DNA of 64,000 nt from Anaspis maculata (GCA_949128115.1 OX421964.1:53748601-53812600), one strand, 5' to 3'. Shown: positions 10,896 through 22,224, counted from the first letter of the stretch. Notes: generated by a model not told the origin, from the sequence alone. Numbers and translations are program-made.

Positions 10896-11842
10896 TAGGG
10901 GAAGAGAGGCGAATATCGACCGGCAGTCTAATATCGACCGCACCACTGTGGCCCACTCTGTAAGTTTTTTGGAATCATGACACAGGGTGCCATCTAGCAT
11001 TTTGCAAGTGAACTCCAGCACAGCTGTCGGTCAGCCATTTATTTGAAGCACTTGACTGTCAGAAACGAATTATTGTTTCCAGCCGATATGATTTAAGTTC
11101 AGGAGTGTTTATGATAACGTATTGCAGACTTTCCATTGTAGTTAGACTTAGGTCTCCTGGTGTAATGTACCAAGGATCATTGATAGAACTTTGAGTAATA
11201 GGCCTAGTTCCATAATCTAACCTGCTTCTTCATCGTCAAAGAATTGTGTTTTGCTTTTGTTGTCGGCCAATATCGACCAGGTTGGTCGATATTGTACAAA
11301 TGGAGTTTTATACATCATTTCAGATGCCTCGCGGAAAATATCGGCGAAAAACGAATCGCGCCTCGTGTGGTGCGAAAATGACCTGATGAGGTTCCTGAGA
11401 GTACTTACCTAAGAATCATTTTTAATTTTATCTGTTAGTCTTATAGGTTCCTATCATGGGAATCGTTCTTGGTAAATGTTGGGAAAAGGGGGGCAGAATC
11501 AAAATCAAAAACTAGATTTTTTTCGAAAAGAGATGTTCCGACTTGTATTTTTGCGCTTTTGCTAAGCATGCAGACTACAAAATAGCTAAAAAAACGTGCG
11601 ATCGATATTATCCGACCTGGTGGTCGATTTTACCCCGCTGGTCGATATTACCCGCTGAAATTTTCACTTTGCTTTCGAATTTTTTTCACAAAAATGTTTC
11701 TACTTAGTGAGTGACTATTCAAGGTTTTGGGTAGTTAAATGGTTGGGGAATATGGTACAAAACGTACAGCCTTGACAGTGCACATGGCGACTGGTTTTGA
11801 ATTTTTTGCCTTAAGTGGTCGATATTCACCTGCTCTCCCCTA
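10896..11842. mobile_element. TIR element with repeated TCGATATT motifs
   Basis: The left end TAGGGGAAGAGAGGCGAATA runs into AATATCGACC; the right end is its complement, GGTCGATATTCACCTGCTCTCCCCTA. The motif AATATCGACC or its complement recurs at about 10912, 10930, 11270, 11283, 11602, 11640 and 11818. About 950 bp, no transposase frame. The clustered short motif near both ends is typical of transposase-binding repeats in non-autonomous DNA transposons. Confidence 0.7.
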
Positions 11843-12259
11843 CAGTGCCAGCCTTAGCAATTTTGGCGCCCCGGGCAAGAATGCGAAGCCGCCGCCCCTA
11901 TGTTGGATCCGCGAGCTAAGGGCTCGATACCAAGTTGCAGGCGCAAAGTTTGGGACGGCGTAACTCGCCAAATACAGCGGTCTGATTGGTTGGTATCCGC
12001 CGCTGCTATGGTAACCGCACTTACGGCGGTCTCAGCCCCAACTTGGTATCGAGTCGTAAGCGAGCAAAAATGAAGTATTTTTCTTGCAATAATGGAGCTA
12101 TGTGTGCTTTTATAGAAGCAGATTCGGTGATCGCCGCTGGCAAGTCGTTTTTTGCTTTCGTGAATTATCAATTTTTGGGATTTCAACCGCGATTTTTCCG
12201 CCCCTATGAGCTGGCGCCCCGAGCGATCGCCGTCTCGCCCTACCCTAAGGCCGCTACTG
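11843..12259. mobile_element. hAT-like MITE (CAGTGCCAGCC termini)
   Basis: The ends are CAGTGCCAGCCTTAG and the complement of CTAAGGCCGCTACTG, with TTGGCGCCCCGGGCAAG facing GGCGCCCCGAGCGATCGCC. An inner inverted repeat, GGGCTCGATACCAAGTTG (11920) against CAACTTGGTATCGAG (12039), forms the stem. It abuts the preceding element directly. The CAG...CTG ends and GGCGCC subterminals recall hAT MITEs, but no 8-bp target duplication was found. Confidence 0.5.
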
Positions 12260-12487
12260 CTTACATACGTAATGATTTGTGAAACTTTCTATATTACGTT
12301 TCCTGTTTCCTGAACTCGTGTGAAAAGAAGTCAAATTCTGGTGAATTGACAAACGTTTCATTTTATTTTATCATGTGTTTTCCAATAATATACACACCCA
12401 AATGGTATAGGGATCACCCCGAAATTTTGCCTCCGTCAAAATGACAATTTCTAAAAATATGTCAGAAACGAATAATAACACGACATA

Positions 12488-13778
12488 AGGGTGTTTCAAT
12501 GGAAATTGGAAACCAGCCCCCCTGAATAAATTTTTGTCAGGTGAAATTTAGAAAATTTCCCTAGACCCTTTCGACTTTTGTTTCGAAAGGGACATCTGAA
12601 GCATACATTGGCAAATTTATATCTTCAACCCCTTCACCCCCAACCACATTCACCCACCCCAACTTCAAAATTTCAAATGACATTACCTACCTACTTTGCA
12701 AAACATCAAATTGAAAAAAATTTAAATCTCTTTCTAAAATAATATTTCTAAATTTTTTGACCCCACCCCCTTTTTCCTGAAATTCTCTGAGAATTTCTAG
12801 AATTCTCAGAAGAATATCAATTTGATATTCTTGACCTCTCAATTCTCTTCACTGCATGCAGTCAACGTGATCCTGAACAGCATCGAGGGAGACAATCTTC
12901 TGTGGAAAAAGTGACACCCAAATTCACTTGTTCGCTCCCCCAGCCCCACACCAAAATCTGAAATGACACTTCCTACTTTGTGACATATCAAACTGAAGAG
13001 AACAAAATTCTCTTTCCGAAAATTTTTTTTTTCAAAATTTTCAAAAACCCCTGTTTTCTTCCTAAAAAACTCCGGATGTCCAATTTATTGGGGGAGCATT
13101 GAAAATTTAAAAAAAAATGTTTTCAGAGAAAGAATTAAATTTCCTTTGATCCGATGTATCACAAGGTAGGTGGTGTCTTGGTAAATTGTGATGTTGGGGT
13201 GGGGGAGAGCAAAGGGCTGAATTTGCGTAGAACTTTTTTCACGAAAAACTGTCTTCTTGGATGCTATTTGGGATAAAACTGACTTTATTGAAAAGAATTT
13301 AGGGGTCGAGAATCGAGTCGAGAATATTAAATTGGACATACATGAGAATTAAAAAGAAAGAGAAGTGGGCTGAAAATTATAAAAATATTTTTTCAGAAAG
13401 AGAATTCAACTCTCTTCAATTTGATGTTTCGCAAGGTCATTTGAAATTTCGAAGTTGAGGTAGGTTGAGGGGGTTGAAGATAGAAATTTGGCAATCGGCC
13501 TATTTCTATAAGGGAATGGTTTTGGTAATCACCGTGCTTATTATCACATTGCTATGACAACAACCAATAAGAAGGCCCATTGCCCTAGCATTTCATCGTA
13601 AGCACAGTGATTACCATAACCATCCTCTTACAGAATCTGTCCGAATGTATGCTTTAATCGAGGCTTTAATGCTTTAGATGTTCCCCTCGAAACAAAAATC
13701 GACGGGTCTCGGAGAATTTTCTAAAATCCACCTGGCAAAAATTAATTCAGGGTGGGTCGTTTCCACTGAAACACCCTG
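12488..13778. mobile_element. Foldback element with AGGGTGTTTCA termini
   Basis: The left end AGGGTGTTTCAATGGAAA pairs with TTTCCACTGAAACACCCT at the right. Pairing continues inward: CTGAATAAATTTTTGTCAG, CATCTGAAGCATACATT and CTTCAACCCCTTCACCC each have a complement on the other side. A smaller inverted repeat sits inside the right half (about 13512-13636, GGTAATCACCGTGCTTA facing TAAGCACAGTGATTACC). A fragment of the same family lies at 22225-22690. Confidence 0.75.
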
Positions 13779-13782
13779 TATA

Positions 13783-14581
13783 GGCGTTCATAGTTGAACT
13801 TTGAAAATTGATTTTTCATCATAACTTTGGAACATCTCAACCGATTTTGTTCAAATTCGAACCAAAGCTTACCGAAATAAGGCGGTATCAAACAATAATA
13901 ACGCATTCCATTAAAACTTTCCAGGGGCGTGAATAATAGGGGGTGCCTCCGCTTTCTTACTCCTATTTTTTACCCCCCTCGGATAATCTTGCAAATTGCT
14001 CATATTTTTGAATTTTACGTTGAATTTGGAAGAAAAAGTTACTTCTGCCAAATTTTGATTAGAGGCTTCTTTCTCGAGATATTTGAGGTGGAAACTTTGG
14101 AAAACATCCCGGAGACACCACTTTTATTGAAGGCTCAAGAAATGAAATTCAAGATAATTAATGATTCCTCTATTGGAATAGGTTTTGTAGGTGTCTCAAG
14201 TTAATAAACCACCAGTTTTTCTAAGAAACAAGAAGTTTTCAGGAGAAACATTTTTTGGGCTCTTGACAAATATCTCAAAAATGAGAACCAATTAACATTT
14301 TTCAATAGTAACTGTTTCTTCCAAATTGAACGTAGAATCCAAAAATATAAAGAATCTACAAAATTATCCAACCGGGTACAAAATAGGGGTAAAGAAGCGG
14401 GGGCACCCTCCATTATCAACGCCCTTTTAAAATTTTGATGGAACCCGTTATTATTGTTACCGAGATTGTTACATACTTACCGACTTATTTCAATAAGCTT
14501 CGGTTCAAATTCGAACAAAGTCGGTTGAGAAGTTTCAAAGTTATGACGAAAAATTGATTTTGAAGTTCAACTTTAAACGCC
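13783..14581. mobile_element. Foldback element, about 800 bp
   Basis: The left arm GGCGTTCATAGTTGAACTTT continues through CATAACTTTGGAAC and TTCAAATTCGAAC; the right arm is the complement, ending AAGTTCAACTTTAAACGCC. Inner arms AGGGGGTGCCTCCGCTT and AAGCGGGGGCACCCTCC also pair. It abuts the preceding foldback within five bases. Non-coding. Confidence 0.75.
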
Positions 14582-14727
14582 GATATCTGATATCTCCGTT
14601 ATTATTCGTTTCTTACATATTATATTTTCCAAGAAAGTCTACTTCTTTTGACGTTTCCCATCATTTTCTGGAAGGACGCGATTTCAATGAGCCCCCCCCC
14701 CTGTTTGTAGGTAGGTATACAAATAGG

Positions 14728-15706
14728 TACAGGTGTCCCACGAAGTAACCGACATAGTTTAGGGGTAGATGTACTTTTTCAAGGCAAATCAGAATCTGCA
14801 TTTGAAATTTTCCCAATGTCTTCCGTTTCCGATATACAGGGTGACTTATGTGTTCACCCGAAAAGTTTGAAGGGCCATATCTCAGGAAGAGATCAATATA
14901 ATTGATTGAAATTTTGCAGGTGCAAAATGCAATTCTTATAAATTGTTTGACACTATTTAGCTGATTCGAAAAAAAATAATTAAGGTACATTTCTCAGGAA
15001 TATTTTGAAAAATTTCTATTTATATCACTCAAACGCTATTACAGATGGTCAAACAAAGTCATCAATTGAATTGTGGTGTTCTTAGTAACCAGGGATAATT
15101 CCAGGAGAATTTTCTGGAATTCTGGAAACATGAATTTAGTACCCAGATTTCTACCTTAATGTTTCCAGACAATTTTCCTGGAATTATCCCTGGTTACTAA
15201 GAACACCACAATTCAATTGATGACTTTGTTTGACCATCTGGAATAGCGTTTGACTGATTTAAATCGAAATTTTTCAAAATATTCCTGCATTGTTTTTGAA
15301 TCAGCTAAATAGTGCCAAACAATTTAAGAATCGCATTTTGTAGCATTTTTCATAAAGTTTTCGAATATGACATGAGATTTTTTGAAAATCTGTACATGAT
15401 GACTTTTTCGACAGATACTCAAAAAACAAAATTTTGAATACGGTCCTGTATTCTTTTGGTAAACGAATGAAGCACTACAAAGGCCCTTGGTGTTAAAATA
15501 GACCTGCAAAATTTCAGTTGATTCTATTGATCTGTTCGTGAGATATGGCCCATCAAAGTTTTCGATTGAACGCACAAACCACCCTGTATCTCGAAAACGG
15601 AAAATGGAGGACATCAGGATAAATTCGAAGGCAGATTCTGACTTGCCTTGAAAATGTTTATCTACCCTCAAGCTATGTCGGCTACCTACTTCGTGGGACA
15701 CCTGTA
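14728..15706. mobile_element. Foldback element with TACAGGTGTCCCA termini
   Basis: The left end TACAGGTGTCCCACGAAGTA faces TACTTCGTGGGACACCTGTA at 15687-15706. The inner arms at about 15048-15128 and 15165-15240 are almost perfect (GGTGTTCTTAGTAACCAGGG and complement). Middle blocks such as GGGCCATATCTCA and TGAGATATGGCCC pair too. No reading frame of interest. Confidence 0.8.
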
Positions 15707-15906
15707 TACATGTGGAAGTCATGGAATAGGAATAGGCTGCCGTTGGAAATGTTGGGAACTTGGGAAGTAGTTTCGGACTAGCCGCCGGGAGTTGAAAATA
15801 AGCTAATAATTTCATATTTTTCATCTTAATAAAAGTCGGACTCAGTCACTTGAAAATCATTATTTAGACAAAAATTACCTCTAAAATATAAATGAGTCAA
15901 ACTCAC

Positions 15907-16231
15907 CTCCGTTCGCCATGCTGACCATCCCAGGTCCACTGTGTTTGATCTCAAAGCTTTCATCATCAAAATGCTTGCCATAAATGCTGATTGAACCGGT
16001 GCCATCGTTATTGATTATATCACCCCCTTGTATCATAAATCTCGCTACGACCGTATGGAATGTCGAGCCCTCGTAAGTTTTGCCGTCGATTCCATTTGTG
16101 GCAATTTGTTTGAAATTGGCCACAGTTTTGGGTGCTACCTCGCCAAACAGTCCAATCACAATTCTACCTACGTAAGCTCCTTCAGTTTGGATGTCGAAAT
16201 ACACTTGATCGGTGACTTTAAATTGGCCGCA
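15907..16231 (-). CDS. ninaA: ninaA-like cyclophilin, exon 2 (core of catalytic domain)
   Basis: Residues 18 to 126. The mature N-terminus reads VTDQVYFDIQ, the standard cyclophilin opening strand, followed by GLFGEVAPKTVANF, GSTFHTVVARFMIQGGD and GTGSISIYGKHFDDE, then MANG at the donor. The GDGTGSISIYG-type block is shared with NinaA. Odd feature: FHT at residues 75-77, where active cyclophilins have FHR; the catalytic Arg (Arg55 of cyclophilin A) is Thr here (codon ACG, 16052-16054). Phe82, Met83 and Gln85 of the pocket are present. Acceptor TGTCAG at 16232, donor GTGAGT at 15906. Confidence 0.95.
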
Positions 16232-16350
16232 CTGACAAAATATAATGAAATAAGTATAGTGATAGTGAGAGTAATAGGTACCAAGGTAGCGGTATTTTTA
16301 AATAACTTTTCAACTTTCAACATTTAACTTCTTGGGAATTAATAAATTAC

Positions 16351-16401
16351 CTCTGCAAGTGCGATGAAAAGTGGAAAGAGAATGACTTGCGGGATCTGCA
16401 T
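16351..16401 (-). CDS. ninaA: ninaA-like cyclophilin, exon 1: signal peptide
   Basis: A 17-codon exon, ATG at 16401, encoding MQIPQVILFPLFIALAE, a hydrophobic signal peptide, then a GTAATT donor in phase 0. Joined to exon 2 it gives ...ALAECGQFKVTDQVYF in frame. The complete four-exon gene encodes 239 residues, close to the 237 of Drosophila NinaA: signal peptide, cyclophilin domain, C-terminal anchor. NinaA is a peptidyl-prolyl isomerase/chaperone of the secretory pathway, needed for rhodopsin (Rh1) maturation in photoreceptors; that role here is inferred from homology. The orthology call rests on the anchor and the GTGSISIYG block. Confidence 0.9.
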
Positions 16402-16653
16402 TTCGGAAGACAGTGGCAGGATAAAAAGTTTGCATGCTGTACCTAAATACCTAATGCTTTAATTTGATTAGCCAGAACATGCGTGCGTTCGTGCTGATGT
16501 AACAAACAAATCGAATGTTGAATCAGGGACTCTCAACTTTGTATGAATAGAATATGATGTAAAAAAATCAATAAGCAGTAAGAACATGACTACATAGGTA
16601 CCTACATCGTCTGGCAATAAGGACTTTACTTACACTTACGCTTACGCCGAGTT
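16402..16653. other. Upstream flank of the ninaA-like gene
   Basis: It should hold the promoter and 5' UTR. I see no clear TATA or initiator element I would call, and no repeats. The hairpin at 16654-16763 marks its distal edge, so the proximal promoter is probably short. Confidence 0.35.
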
Positions 16654-16763
16654 GCTCACTTCGAGTTTAACTTTAAACCCGGTTTGGTTACTATGGAAAT
16701 AATTGTTGCAACAATTGAATCTATGGCAACCAAACCAAGTTTAAAGTTAAACTCGAAGTGAGC
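16654..16763. repeat. Palindromic MITE/hairpin upstream of ninaA
   Basis: GCTCACTTCGAGTTTAACTT at the left pairs with AAGTTAAACTCGAAGTGAGC at the right; GGTTTGGTTACTATGG pairs with the complement on the other side around a short AATTGTTGCAACAATT loop. The 110-bp near-perfect hairpin ends about 250 bp upstream of the ninaA start codon. Confidence 0.75.
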
Positions 16764-16999
16764 TACTGAGCCTTACAATTATGTGGAAAATCATAGCAGG
16801 GATCAGGGTTCAGAATACATAATTATTGGAATTATTAGAAGAGTCCCTTGATAGATTCTCTCCTAATATACGAAGTGATTGGAGAGTTTCTTCTCAAGGA
16901 GGGCCTTGATCTCCTCGCTAGCTATGTTTTTAGGATTCAAAGGCGACTTGAGGAGAAATTCATTCGATACAGGCTGTCTCAAAAGTATCGTATTCCGAC

Positions 17000-18840
17000 A
17001 GTACCTACAGAACCTATGGAATGGAATTTTTGTTCGAAACCTCCCTTCGGGTGGAAAGTTGGAATTAGAGAGAAGGATTGAAAATATAATTTGCAGGAAA
17101 TTGGAAATTATGTCAAGAAAACTTGAAATTTCTGGGAAAACCTCAATTTTTTTCCAAATAATCTTTTTGTAAAAATGGTCAATTGAGGCTTTACTATTCA
17201 GCTCCATCATTTAAGTCCGTCTCGAAAACTCAAACCGGTTTTACATTATCAACCGGAAAATTCCCGGGAAATTTGAAACAAAAATTGTTAGAAAATGTTC
17301 AAGAACCAGTTACGATTTGGTTTAATAAAAATGGTGAAAATCTGTTCACGGGATAAAAAGTTGGAAAATTAGCAGTTTTTCCAGAGAAGAAAGCTCGGAA
17401 ACCGTAGGTCCGATTTCGAATAGTTTTTCTCCAAAAACTAATTCAATCTTTTCTCCAACTTTCATTCCCAGCATGTCTGCACCTAAAATAAATATTCCGT
17501 TGGGCTCACCACATGTCAAAGTTTGCAGTGCAGTTTTTTCAAATTCACGGAATGTGCTAGTGTTATTTTGAAAAAAATACCGTTGGGGAACCGGAACCCT
17601 GCCGATTTTGAAAATAGGTCTACACGACGCCCAATCCAATCTACTTTCGATATCAGTTGGAATTTTTCGAAAAAAGTTGATCTCCGAACAGGAATGAATT
17701 TTCAAGTGGAGTCCTGCATCAAAAGCGAGTCGTGTTGGTCAAAACACGGACGAGAGGCCTTCTCGGGTGGCAACGGCTAGAAGAAATTTTGAAAATTCAT
17801 AACGTCCGACTGAAAAATGGTGAAAAGCTGCAACTGCAGACTCAATATGATTCTTTTGTTGTGTTGCTTTCTGCCAAATTTGGCTCTAATCCATCGGATA
17901 GATTTTGAATAACTGTTGAATATATATACACAGGGTGATTCAAAAATGGCGCATTTCCTCCCGTGTACGTTGTGGGAGACGTTGAGGGAGCACGGAAAAA
18001 ATAGTAAAAAAAAAATTGGCTCATTTATCCTTCGAGTTATGAAGAGGTGAAGTTGAGAATTTAACTTCTTCAGTTTGCATGATTTCAAAGCAAAGCATTG
18101 TTACTTGCGAAGAGTCACATGTCGTTAGTAGTTCCCGATTGAAAATTTCTCTTGCAATTAAGATTTGAGTCGTATTTTCAAATTTCAAAATTCGTCTTTC
18201 ACCTCAAAAGTGCCGTGAAAATACATTTGGCAAGTATGTTTGGTATGGTCTGGCAGGTTCTACGGAGTTTCCAGGGTAACAATACAATAATGCTATTGTG
18301 ATGTACCTCTTTGATCTAAAGGTGCCAGGTAGGTACTAATGCGATGCTGCCAGATTGGACAGATTTGTTTTTGTTAATAACTTGCGAATCGAAGCCGAAT
18401 AATTTTTTAAATTATTTTTCCCATTCTCCGTTAACGTCCACTATGACGTGCCCGAAAGGAAATGCGCCATTTTTGAATCACCCTGTATATATTATTATAA
18501 ATATATATATAATAAAGTGTTAAAGTTTGAACTTTGAAATTTTTCATCATTTTACAGATGATAGGAAGTATGGACAATACTTTCAACTGTTCTAAATGGG
18601 CGTTTCCCATTTACCGACACAAGTCGACTTGTGTCGGTAAATGTATGTGTGTGATCTCTCACAATAACTGTCGAGCCGTTCATCCGATTGAGTTGAAATT
18701 TGGTAGGTATATGGTCATAGTTTTATCCTGGGGTGCAAAGATTAGTTTTTGGCTGCCATCCATCAGACGGAAGTGTCACTGTCAAAGAAGAACAGAATCT
18801 CAATTTCACAGAAGTTGACTTGCGATAAGTCAGTTCAAAG
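17000..18840. repeat. Dispersed repeat family A/B, copy B (split by a foldback)
   Basis: The same ordered blocks as copy A at 4980-6300: CTCCAACTTTCATTCCCAGC, ATGTCTGCACCTAAAATAAA, GGGTGGCAACGGCTAGAAG and CCATCGGATAG. Here the CTGCCAAATT to CCATCGGATAG junction is intact, which gives the empty site for the SINE of copy A. The copy is interrupted instead by the foldback at 17929-18487. No protein domain recognised. Confidence 0.65.
17929..18487. mobile_element. Foldback/MITE with CACAGGGTGATTC termini
   Basis: The left end CAGGGTGATTCAAAAATGGC and the right end GCCATTTTTGAATCACCCTG are complementary for about 29 bases. TATATA flanks both sides. The 559-bp element has no usable reading frame. 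It belongs to the widespread group in this window whose ends read CAGGGTG...CACCCTG. Confidence 0.8.
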
Positions 18841-19015
18841 CCCTTGAAAAACTGTATTCAGAACAGTTCAAAGTATTTCTCTAACTCTCACTTATCAGTA
18901 ATTGAAGAATGCCAAAAATTCAAAGCTTTGACATTCATTTATCCAAAATCTATCGAATGGATTGAAACAAAATTCGACAGGGAGCAACACAACAGAATAA
19001 TCAAATTCAGAGTTA

Positions 19016-19148
19016 AATTTCAAGTTCGACTTGCAACCCGTGCAACGGCGCAAGTAGAATCACGTGATCCCTTTTGGCCAATGGCCAGAGTATATGGTTT
19101 ATGCCTGTGACGCAGCTTCTCGCGGGTTGCAAGTCGGACTTGAAATTT
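19016..19148. repeat. Short palindromic element
   Basis: AAATTTCAAGTTCGACTTGC on the left pairs with GCAAGTCGGACTTGAAATTT on the right, with a partly unpaired centre. No coding capacity. Confidence 0.7.
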
Positions 19149-20218
19149 AGCATCAAGTCTGCAGTTGGGAGTTTTCTACCATTTCCCAGTCGGGCGCTAT
19201 TGATTTTTAAATTTTCTTCTGGGTGATTGGTTGATCCAGTAGTGATAGGTGGTGATCCAGTGATTTGTCCCTGTCGATGCGAGGCAGTTGCAGCAGTTTG
19301 AGAAGCACTGCTTCGGAAATTCGAAAATCAAAGCCCATAATTAAGCCGTATTTTTAGCGAAATGCGTGGAGTTAGGTCAAACAAACGCGTTATTTATATG
19401 TGATAAATATTTAATTTTATAATTAAACAGAGTTTAACTGGCTTGTACGAGTTTATAAATACATACATAGTTTAATAGCGTACCAGTTAAAAATATTTGT
19501 ACATTCATTCTGAAATAAAACATTTCAAATTATTTAATACTTACATTTACGCTGTATTATTTATATCAATTTCATATGTGTGTTGTGGGGCGGGGGGGAT
19601 TTTGTAGAGGATGTGTCAAAAAAGAGACGAACTGTGGGGGGTTGGGAGCTTTGGACGAAGGAAAGATAAGCATACATCAATAATACAGAACAGTCTCATG
19701 GAACAGAGTGTTATATACATAAAGAATGCCACGTGGCCTGCCCCCTGAGGGAGCAGGATAATAATCAACAAACTCATTTTAAGACAACATCTAACATACG
19801 GTAGTAGTACAGTGATTCTCAAAATGCATTTTTTGTTTTTGTTTTGTATAATAGTACTAGGAGTTATGTACAATCTAGCTTACTAACCGATCTTGACCGG
19901 CCTCTCCCTCTCGACACATACAATATAACACAGAAAACGATATTGTTTTTTTTTCTTCAAGTATGTATAGGTCATACGTACTTAGCTATATCAATTTACA
20001 GGCTCTCTAGTTCACGGATAATTAGCATCAAGTGAAAATAATACAAGAATAATAATAATCAATAATCAATAATAATAAAAACTCTAAGAAAACACAGCAG
20101 TATTAGCGGCTGTCCGTGCAGCTTCTACGGCTGATGTATCACAGTATGCATTGCCCCGATCCGTTCTAAGACTAGTTGACATAGGAACATGGCAGCCCTT
20201 GGTGGAGAGGTTACCGTC
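19149..20218 (-). other. spalt 3' flank, probably 3' UTR
   Basis: AT-rich sequence right after the spalt stop codon (20219). It has no inverted repeats and no frame of interest, unlike most of the window, which suits a transcribed 3' UTR. ATTAAA-type hexamers occur on the minus strand near 19409 and 19532, but I cannot choose the real poly(A) site. Confidence 0.45.
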
Positions 20219-20479
20219 TCAGGCGGCCAGCCCTTCTCGATTGGCCGGCAAGAGGTCCTCCCGGGGAGCTTCCGGTGCCGATTTTCGCTCAAAGTGGATG
20301 TCCCATAAGCTCCGGGACTCCGGGATTTCGCGGCTGGGCGGCCTCTCGGGCCGTTCCGGAGAGCCACCCTGAGATCGCAGCGCCTCTGGCGGCGGATAGC
20401 CGAAGCCCAGCAGGCCGCTGTATTTGCCGGCGCCCGACATCCCGTTTTGGTTGTTTTGCACCACTGACATTTCGTTCAG
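20219..20479 (-). CDS. sal: spalt, last coding exon
   Basis: 86 codons and TGA. A TTTGTTTCAG acceptor opens LNEMSVVQNNQNG followed by GKYSGLLGFGYPPPEAL, a conserved C-terminal motif of insect Spalt proteins. The rest is Pro/Glu/Arg-rich (SPERPERPPSREIPESRSLW). Joined in phase 0 to the GMQQK end of the previous exon across a 4.65-kb intron. It is GC-richer than the surrounding DNA, as are the other spalt exons. Confidence 0.92.
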   Translation of the reverse strand: MNEMSVVQNNQNGMSGAGKYSGLLGFGYPPPEALRSQGGSPERPERPPSREIPESRSLWDIHFERKSAPEAPREDLLPANREGLAA

Positions 20480-20787
20480 CTGAAACAAAGCAGAAAACTG
20501 TAAGGACTCGATGCTTTTGCAATGCCACATGAATAGGGGTCACTTATTGTATGGTCATAAAGTTCGTGTACAAATTCGTCAAATTTTGTCATGCCTATCT
20601 CTCCGACTGTGTCTGTTGTTCGTTTTTGGCCTACATGGTCTATTTACTCGTCTGTCTCCTGTTGGTGCAAAGGTAGTGAGCTTGTGGTTAGGATGAAAAA
20701 CTAAGTACCTAGGTACATCAGTTTAATAAAAAAAAAAACGGTGCCGTACCTGTTTTTGTCAAAATGAACAGCTTTTTTGTCACACCC

Positions 20788-22221
20788 TACAGGTGTCTCA
20801 AAAGTAATCGCATTCCGAGTCCAAAGCGATAAATGGAATCCACTCAAGAACACGAAAAAAAAGAACGTTTACTTCTCGAAGCTATATGGGGAGCTCAAAG
20901 AGTGGGACTTGGCTGCCCTCTACCTCTATGTTCGTTATTCGAAGTGATTTCAGGCAACTGTTTGCCATAGACTAATCACTAAAAATTATCAACTACTGAA
21001 TGTGCTCAACTTTTATTTAATATACAGGTGATTCAAAAATCTAAAAAATTCATTTTCCTTCAAGAACGCCAGTAAAAATTCTTCTATGGAAGCCGAGTGT
21101 CATATCTTCTTCTGAACTATTTTAGGGAGAACCAAGCGAATATGAGAATATTTTACTGACATTATTGAAGAAAACTGGATTTTTGTGATTTCGACTCACC
21201 CTGTATCGTTAACTAAAATTGAGTACGCACACCCATTAGTTGATAATTTTTACTGGTCAGTCTGGCACGAACAGTTTCCCAAAATCACTTTCAATAACGG
21301 AAATAGTTAGAAGCGAAGTCCTAACCTTTGACCCTCCTTATCTTTAAAAATAAACGTCATTATTTTTTTCTCATCACACTTTTCTCGTGTTCTTAAGTAG
21401 ATTCTAGATTATACACTTACACAGGCTGTCCCGAAAATACACCGACAACGTTCTAGGACGGCTTTCTCTCATCAAAATAAGAAAAAAAAGTTTCTATGAA
21501 CATGGGTCCGGAAACGCTTTATAAGGGAGCTACAGGCCCCTAAAGGTGGGACCCTGAAGATGGTTGTTTATTTAATATTTCCGAAACCGTTCAAGGAAAA
21601 TCAATTAAACTTGACACATTTAATAACCTTATGCCTAACAAAATTTGAATGCCTAACAAAAATAAAGTTGCTTTGAAATAGTTTTTTTTTCGTCTTGAAT
21701 ATCGTAATTGAAAATTAGCATTTCTGAACACGTTTTCATACATTCAAACTCAAATATCTCGTAAACGGTGCATCTATCGAGGTTGAACAAAGGGACCTTT
21801 TTTTGGAAGAAATCACCAATATTCTATAATTTCTTGTTAAATTTGGAAACAATCCACATTCAAACAAGTTAGGGTTATTTTTACCCCTACACCTTAGCCT
21901 GACCCACCCCTGGTGAATTATTGTAAAATTAATCTTGCCTCATTTTGTTGGGCATAAGACGGTTAGTGGATGTGTCAAGTTTGATTGATTTTCCTTGAAC
22001 GGTTTCGAAGATATTGAATAAAAACCATCATCAGGGTCCCCTCTTTTCCTCTTAGGGGCCTGTAGCTCCTTTAGGAAGTGCTTCCGGACCCATGTTCATA
22101 TGAACTTTTTTTCTTGTCTTGATGAGAGGAAGCTGCCTTAGAACGTTGTCGGTATATTTTTGGGACACCTGTATAATATACCGATCTGGACTCGGAATGC
22201 GATACTTTTGAGACACCTGTA
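20788..22221. mobile_element. Nested foldback, outer ends TACAGGTGTCTCAAAAGT
   Basis: The outer left end TACAGGTGTCTCAAAAGTAA continues CGCATTCCGAGTCC; the outer right end is the complement. Inside lie an inverted-repeat element at 21023-21206 (TACAGGTGATTC / GACTCACCCTGTA) and a second at 21419-22174 (ACAGGCTGTCCCGAAAATA / TATTTTTGGGACACCTGT), whose arms pair over several hundred bases. At least three element generations are stacked inside spalt intron 7. No transposase frame. Confidence 0.8.
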
Positions 22222-22224
22222 TAT

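Larger units (their letters stand above)
10775..15906 (-). other. ninaA intron 2, built of foldback elements
   Basis: A 5.1-kb intron between the GTGAGT donor (15906) and the AAAG acceptor (10775). Five inverted-repeat elements occupy nearly all of it (10896-11842, 11843-12259, 12488-13778, 13783-14581, 14728-15706). Little unique sequence remains between them. Confidence 0.85.
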
